DNA of 9,610 nucleotides from Firmicutes bacterium CAG:238. GTDB taxonomy: Bacteria > Bacillota > Clostridia > Peptostreptococcales > Anaerovoracaceae. Each line of letters begins with the position of its first letter. The first letter of the stretch is position 1. Where the stretch lies: the NCBI GenBank assembly GCA_000435615.1, contig FR881993.1, positions 14,497-24,106 of the forward strand, written 5' to 3'. The position numbers were made by a program, and so were the translations under genes. The notes beneath the pieces are model-generated. The model searched no databases. It saw nothing but the letters and a program-made list of their open reading frames with translations, and had not been told where the DNA came from. Positions 6,292-9,610 of the stretch are shown in pieces.

Positions 6292-6688
6292 CCATAACAG
6301 TGGACACATAGAAAGGTGGGTTACCTGATTTTTTTCCTTGAGACGAAGTGCCGGAATATGGTTTTGTCGTTTTGTGTTTGACAAAAAAGCAAACCGTCAA
6401 ATGTTGCTGAACGGTTCGTCAGAATTTATCGGTATGTCGGTGCGGAAGGTGTTGCGGAGTTTACGATTCTGGGATTCGTCGTGTACGGAATGGCTGGAAA
6501 AATTAGGCAATTCCCACCAAGTGCCCAAAAAAGACCCCATTTTCGTGTATTTTTGCTTGTTTTACACCTTTTTGATCCCATTTCAGGTCCGATTTGCACC
6601 GGGATTTTATCCTTTACAGAAATGTAAAGTTCTGGGAGATTGAAATTCCAACGTTTTGGTAGGGTGAATTTTTTAACACTTTTTTACA

Positions 6689-6717
6689 GGGTCGTTTTTT
6701 TCTCTTCTGAGAGACCC
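6689..6717 (+). other. Bulged hairpin, unknown role
   Basis: GGGTC (6689-6693) pairs with GACCC (6713-6717), and TCTC (6701-6704) with GAGA (6709-6712), around a TTCT loop. A 7-base T-rich bulge lies on the 5' side. There is no T run after it, so it is not a plus-strand terminator. Confidence 0.35.
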
Positions 6718-6721
6718 CAAA

Positions 6722-6765
6722 TACACGAAACACCCCCTCATAGAAGCATTTTTCGTGTAAATGCT
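6722..6765. repeat. Overlapping inverted repeats around a CGTGTA word
   Basis: TACACGAAA (6722-6730) is inverted as TTTCGTGTA (6751-6759). The second arm is also inside a tighter hairpin, AGCATTT (6745-6751) with AAATGCT (6759-6765) around a 7-base loop. The two foldings exclude each other. The word TTTCGTGTA also occurs once more, near 6541. Confidence 0.45.
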
Positions 6766-6780
6766 ATTTCTCTCCCGAGG

Positions 6781-6847
6781 AGGCGCACTGCGTAAACACC
6801 ATGTTCGGTCCTTGTGGAGACGCGCCTACCTCCGACGCGTCGGCGCA
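6781..6847. repeat. GC-rich patch with nested inverted repeats and a short direct repeat
   Basis: AGGCGC (6781-6786) is inverted as GCGCCT (6822-6827). GACGCG (6819-6824) is inverted as CGCGTC (6836-6841). CCGACGCGTCGG (6832-6843) is a perfect 12-bp palindrome. GGCGCA occurs at 6782-6787 and 6842-6847, each followed by a similar run ending in ACCA. The patch stands out from the AT-rich surroundings. Its function is unknown. Confidence 0.45.
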
Positions 6848-6886
6848 ATGCTTTACCACAACTAATTTTGGATACCCGTTTTTTTC

Positions 6887-6909
6887 GAATAATGCTATGT
6901 GCATTATTC
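6887..6909. repeat. Inverted repeat upstream of fic
   Basis: GAATAATGC (6887-6895) and GCATTATTC (6901-6909) are perfect 9-bp arms around a 5-base loop. No T run follows on either strand in the correct direction, so it is more likely an operator or site than a terminator. It overlaps the first of the TTCCGTTA direct repeats. Confidence 0.55.
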
Positions 6910-6965
6910 CGTTATTTTGGTAAAGGTTGTTCCGATATTATTGATATTGTTCCGTTAAAGTGGTA
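6907..6965 (+). promoter_or_regulatory. Direct repeats in the fic control region (possible operator)
   Basis: TTCCGTTA followed after 4 bases by GGTA occurs at 6907-6922 and again at 6950-6965, 43 bp apart, about four helical turns. Between them TTCCGATA (6930-6937) is a related half. The second copy covers the spacer and the start of the -10 box of the fic promoter. Such placement fits repression, perhaps by the helix-turn-helix domain of the Fic protein itself (inference). Confidence 0.4.
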
Positions 6966-6969
6966 TACT
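6941..6969 (+). promoter_or_regulatory. Predicted fic promoter
   Basis: The -35 box TTGATA (6941-6946) and the -10 box TATACT (6964-6969) are separated by exactly 17 bp. They lie 26 bp upstream of the fic start, so the transcript would have a short leader holding the GGAG site at 6982-6985. Confidence 0.75.
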
Positions 6970-6994
6970 ATATCTTAGATTGGAGTGATAATCT

Positions 6995-7888
6995 ATGTTT
7001 ATGACAGTAAAACAGGCTTCTGAAAAATGGGGCATTTCTGATAGAAGAATCAGAGTTCTTTGTTCTGAGGGAAAAATTCAGGGTGCGTACCAGGAAGGGC
7101 GTGGATGGAAAATTCCTGTGGACGCAAGGAAACCTGCCGATGGTCGTTATAAGTCAAAGGAGAGCCTGTTGGCGCAAATTGACCGCAAAAAAGCTGAACT
7201 GGACAGCAGAAGACCACTGACCGCCGGCGAAGCAGAAAGACTGAAAGAAGAGTTCGTCGTAGAGTACACCTACAATTCCAATGCCATCGAAGGAAATACT
7301 CTTACATTGAGAGAAACAGATTTAGTTCTTCGTGGTCTTACGATTGAGCAGAAACCGCTGAAAGACCATATGGAGGCAGTCGGTCATAAAGAAGCTTTTG
7401 ATTTTGTGAGCGAACTTGTAAAAGAGAATGTTCCAATCAGCGAGAGCATCATTAAACAGATTCATTATCTTCTCCTTGCTGATAAGAGAGAAGACCGTGG
7501 TGTCTACCGTAGAGTTCCGGTTCGTATTATGGGTGCTCCGCATGAACCTGTGCAGCCGTACCTGATTGAGCGGAAGATGGAGCAGCTATTGCATGACTTT
7601 GTTGAACGCAAAGAACATATCGTGACAAAATTAGCCCGTTTTCATATTGAGTTTGAGGGCATTCATCCCTTCATTGACGGTAATGGCAGAACAGGAAGAC
7701 TGCTTGTAAATCTTGAGTTGATGAAAGCCGGATTCCCACCTATAGATATTAAATTTATAGACAGAAATGCCTATTATAATGCCTTTGATGAATATTATGC
7801 GAAACATAATCTTTCAGCAATGGAAAACTTGTTTGCAGGATACATTAATGCAAGATTGGATATGTATTTGGATATGTTGCAGGATTAA
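6995..7888 (+). CDS. fic: Fic family protein with N-terminal helix-turn-helix
   Basis: A 297-residue Fic-domain enzyme. Fic proteins usually transfer AMP from ATP to hydroxyl groups of target proteins. Residues 3-41 (MTVKQASEKWGISDRRIRVLC to GRGWKIP) are a MerR/excisionase-like winged helix-turn-helix, so the protein may bind DNA. The Fic core has the full motif H224-PFIDGNGRTG-R235 with catalytic H224, metal-binding D228 and the anion-binding loop. An inhibitory helix upstream carries S95-NAI-E99-G100, matching the (S/T)xxxE(G/N) consensus; E99 would pair with R235 and block ATP. The inhibitory motif lies before the Fic core, as in class II enzymes. GGAG at 6982-6985 supports ATG 6995; ATG 7001 is an alternative. 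No antitoxin gene is needed because the inhibitor is built in. Partner and target are unknown. Confidence 0.93.
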   Translation: MFMTVKQASEKWGISDRRIRVLCSEGKIQGAYQEGRGWKIPVDARKPADGRYKSKESLLAQIDRKKAELDSRRPLTAGEAERLKEEFVVEYTYNSNAIEGNTLTLRETDLVLRGLTIEQKPLKDHMEAVGHKEAFDFVSELVKENVPISESIIKQIHYLLLADKREDRGVYRRVPVRIMGAPHEPVQPYLIERKMEQLLHDFVERKEHIVTKLARFHIEFEGIHPFIDGNGRTGRLLVNLELMKAGFPPIDIKFIDRNAYYNAFDEYYAKHNLSAMENLFAGYINARLDMYLDMLQD

Positions 7889-7912
7889 CTGACCTGCTTT
7901 TGAATAAGGAGG

Positions 7913-8167
7913 TTGCCTATACCTTTTGAAATAGTACGAAATAATATGGACTATAAGCCATCTAAGACAACAGCACTGGCCTTTGCCTTTGCACTGGAAC
8001 TGGATGTAGATGAAACAAAAGACTTTATCGGCAGAGCAGGGTTTGCCCTATCCCATAGCAGTAAGTTTGATGTGATAGTGGAGTATTTCCTGGTAAACAG
8101 AAACTACGATGTGTTTGAGCTGAACGAGGTTCTATTTGCGTTTGATCAGCCGCTTATCGGCGCATAA
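7913..8167 (+). pseudogene. 5'-truncated regulator-like ORF (C-terminal part only)
   Basis: An open frame of up to 84 codons with no proper start. The first possible start, TTG 7913, touches the GGAGG run at 7908-7912, so it cannot be used from that site. ATG 7946 (73 residues) is too far from it. From NNMDYKPSKTTALAFAFALELD onward the sequence resembles, from memory, the C-terminal two thirds of a family of about 110-residue XRE-like proteins in clostridia: SKTTALAFAFAL is the HTH-like helix, KFDVIVEYFL is conserved, and DQPLIGA is the usual end. The family N-terminus (about 35 residues) is missing and RRLPIPFEIV occurs instead. It lies 24 bp after fic and before the vWA gene, its likely original partner. 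It may still be expressed as a fragment. Confidence 0.6.
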
Positions 8168-8173
8168 ACATAA

Positions 8174-8199
8174 AAATGTCGCATGCTATGCGACCATTT
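8174..8199. terminator. Hairpin between the regulator remnant and the vWA gene
   Basis: AAATG-TCGCAT (8174-8184) pairs with ATGCGA-C-CATTT (8188-8199): eleven base pairs, one bulged C and a GCT loop. It lies 7 bp after the stop of the upstream ORF. The 3' flank is T-rich but not a clean T run, so it may be a weak or bidirectional terminator, or an operator for the vWA gene. A TATAAT at 8216-8221 just downstream could be a -10 box, though no good -35 is present. Confidence 0.5.
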
Positions 8200-8253
8200 A
8201 TTCTCCTGATTTTCTTATAATGAAACCACATTAAAAAACAGGAGGATTTTAAA

Positions 8254-8898
8254 ATGACAGAACTTGTATTTATCTTAGACCGCAGTGGTTCCATGTCGGG
8301 ATTGGAAAGGGACACGATCGGAGGCTTCAACTCCATGTTGGAAAAGCAGCGTAAGGAACCGGGGGATACCGTGATATCCACCGTGCTGTTTGACAACGAA
8401 ACGGAGGTGATTCATGATCGTGTTGCGATCGCAGATGTACCGAACCTTACGGACAAGGAATATTACGTACGTGGCTGTACGGCACTTCTCGATGCGGTCG
8501 GTGGTGCGATCCATCATATCGGGAATGTTCACAAATATGCCCGCAAAGAAGATGTGCCGGAAAAGACTCTCTTTATCATCACAACGGATGGTATGGAAAA
8601 CGCCAGCCATCGTTACACCTACGATAAGGTGCGCCATATGATCGAGCGTCAGAAAGAGCGTTATGGCTGGGAATTCCTTTTCCTTGGGGCAAACATCGAT
8701 GCGGCTGCAGAAACCAGAAGATTTGGTATTGATGAATCCATGGCAGCGAACTATCATTGTGACAAGATCGGAACGGCACTCAACTATGAAGTCATCAGTG
8801 AGGCGATTAGCAGTGTAAGAGCGTGTGCAGCACCGCTTACTGCTGACTGGAAAAGGAAGATTGATATTGATTACAGAAAGAGAGGTGATAAGCGATGA
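8254..8898 (+). CDS. von Willebrand factor A (vWA) domain protein
   Basis: A 214-residue cytoplasmic protein that is almost entirely one vWA domain. The metal-ion-dependent adhesion site is complete: D9, S11 and S13 in DRSGSMSG, T76 in GCTALLDAV, and D112 in TTDGMENAS. This points to metal-dependent protein binding. The later part (YGWEFLFLGANIDA) is typical of small TerY-like bacterial vWA proteins without a signal peptide. The start is firm, with GGAGG (8241-8245) 8 bp before the ATG. It overlaps the ADP-ribosylglycohydrolase gene by 4 bp (ATGA), so the two are translationally coupled and probably act together. The partner protein is not known; scaffolding of the hydrolase or of a modified protein is inference. 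Confidence 0.9.
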   Translation: MTELVFILDRSGSMSGLERDTIGGFNSMLEKQRKEPGDTVISTVLFDNETEVIHDRVAIADVPNLTDKEYYVRGCTALLDAVGGAIHHIGNVHKYARKEDVPEKTLFIITTDGMENASHRYTYDKVRHMIERQKERYGWEFLFLGANIDAAAETRRFGIDESMAANYHCDKIGTALNYEVISEAISSVRACAAPLTADWKRKIDIDYRKRGDKR

Positions 8899-9610
8899 TT
8901 GGAGCAATCTTAGGAGATATCATCGGCAGCCCTTATGGATTTGACCGCGGCTGCAAAAGCAAAGAGTTCCCTTTATTTTCCCGCCAATCCACCTATACGG
9001 ATGATACTGTAATGACTTTGGCTGTTGGCTTGACATTTCTTGATGCACCGTCAAGTGCTTCAGATGATTGGATTTTGCGAACCTTGGCTGATCATATGCG
9101 GAAGTTTGGGAAGATGTATCCGAATGCCGGGTACGGCGGAAGGTTCAGGCAGTGGCTTCTTAATCCGGAGTGCAAAGCTTACAATAGTTTTGGTAATGGC
9201 TCTGCAATGCGTGTTTCTTCGGTTGCATGGTTATATAACGATATCGATGCTGTCAGACACGCAGCAAGGCTCTCAGCCATAGTTACCCATAACCATCCGG
9301 AAGGAATCAAGGGTGCCGAAGCAACTGCCAGTGCTATCTTCCTGGCAAGGACAGGACATAGCAAAACGGAAATCAAAGAATATATTGAACGCGAATTTTG
9401 TTATGAATTGAACCGTACTTGCGATGAGATCAGACCCGGATATTTTCATACGGAAACTTGTATGGAAACTGTGCCGGAGGCCATCACAGCTTTTTGGAGG
9501 GAAACAGCTTCGAAGACGTTATTCGCACTGCGGTGTCCCTTGGCGGTGACTGTGATACTCTGACGGCTATTGCCGGTAGTATTGCGGAAGGCTTCTATGG
9601 AGTTCCTGCT
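8895..9610 (+). CDS. ADP-ribosylglycohydrolase family protein, one-base frameshift, 3' end outside window
   Basis: A DraG/ARH-type enzyme that removes ADP-ribose from modified proteins or nucleic acids using two metal ions. The N-terminal metal motif T35-D36-D37-T38 is in STYTDDTVM, and THNHPEGIKGA (131-141) is a conserved stretch. The open frame from 8895 ends at 9563 with a tail unlike the family. If one T is added to the T5 run at 9491-9495, the frame continues as LEGNSFEDVIRTAVSLGGDCDT, restoring the second metal motif GGDCDT and running open to the window end at 9610. So a base is missing, either as a real mutation or a sequencing error. As written, the product lacks half of the metal site and should be inactive. 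AGAGGTG (8881-8887) is the ribosome binding site; the start overlaps the vWA stop. Confidence 0.87.

Larger units (their letters stand above)
6292..6886. other. Intergenic region without a credible gene
   Basis: About 600 bp between the RIT element and the fic control region. The only longer plus-strand frame (6338-6643) starts with TTG, has no ribosome binding site, and its product resembles nothing I know. A minus-strand frame across 6400-6545 is broken by a stop. The base composition is uneven: AT-rich with T runs up to about 6700, then a GC-rich patch at 6770-6850. Several inverted repeats lie in the right half and are listed separately. It may hold gene remnants or a structured RNA, but I cannot identify either. 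Confidence 0.5.

Noticed and set aside
6338..6643. Plus-strand ORF of 101 codons between the RIT element and fic
   Set aside because: It starts with TTG, has no ribosome binding site, and the product is unlike any family known to me.
6887..6909. Intrinsic terminator upstream of fic
   Set aside because: The T run at 6879-6885 lies before the hairpin on the plus strand and reads as A on the minus strand, so neither direction gives a hairpin followed by T.
8275..8907. Minus-strand ORF of 210 codons opposite the vWA gene
   Set aside because: It is the shadow of a well-supported vWA gene with an intact metal site and a strong ribosome binding site.

Overview
The window looks like chromosomal DNA of a Clostridia-type Firmicute (Lachnospiraceae or Ruminococcaceae-like). 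The reasons are strong GGAGG ribosome binding sites, moderate GC content, a clostridial MutS C-terminus, a Gram-positive type LexA box and the families present. No species call is possible.

Layout. (1) 1-2615, plus strand: the 3' end of mutS, then a tightly packed row of an EamA-type drug/metabolite exporter, an MBL-fold metallohydrolase and a 100-residue membrane protein, closed by a clear intrinsic terminator at 2628-2655. (2) 2668-2780: a good sigma-A promoter with a perfect GAAC-N4-GTTC LexA box over its start point. It leads into an ORF that is cut after 12 codons. (3) 2781-6263: a complete recombinase-in-trio (RIT) element. It has three different, apparently intact tyrosine recombinases (ritA, ritB, ritC, minus strand, overlapping reading frames) between perfect 84-bp inverted repeats. 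Each repeat holds 16-bp inverted arms around a 31-bp spacer. A further 32-bp near-perfect palindrome carrying the same core word abuts only the right end. (4) 6292-6886: about 600 bp without a credible gene but with several inverted repeats. (5) 6887-9610, plus strand: a repeat-rich promoter and a fic gene with an N-terminal helix-turn-helix, then an apparently 5'-truncated regulator remnant, a von Willebrand A protein, and an ADP-ribosylglycohydrolase that overlaps it by 4 bp and carries a one-base frameshift.

How they fit together. The RIT element has inserted just downstream of an SOS-type promoter and now separates the mutS-side operon from an accessory block. That block is themed on reversible nucleotide-based protein modification: Fic transfers AMP or a similar group, and the DraG-type enzyme removes ADP-ribose. 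Two broken genes and one unusual flanking palindrome suggest the locus has been rearranged repeatedly. The RIT class is known. The parts that look less described are its end architecture, the one-sided palindrome and the SOS-linked insertion point.
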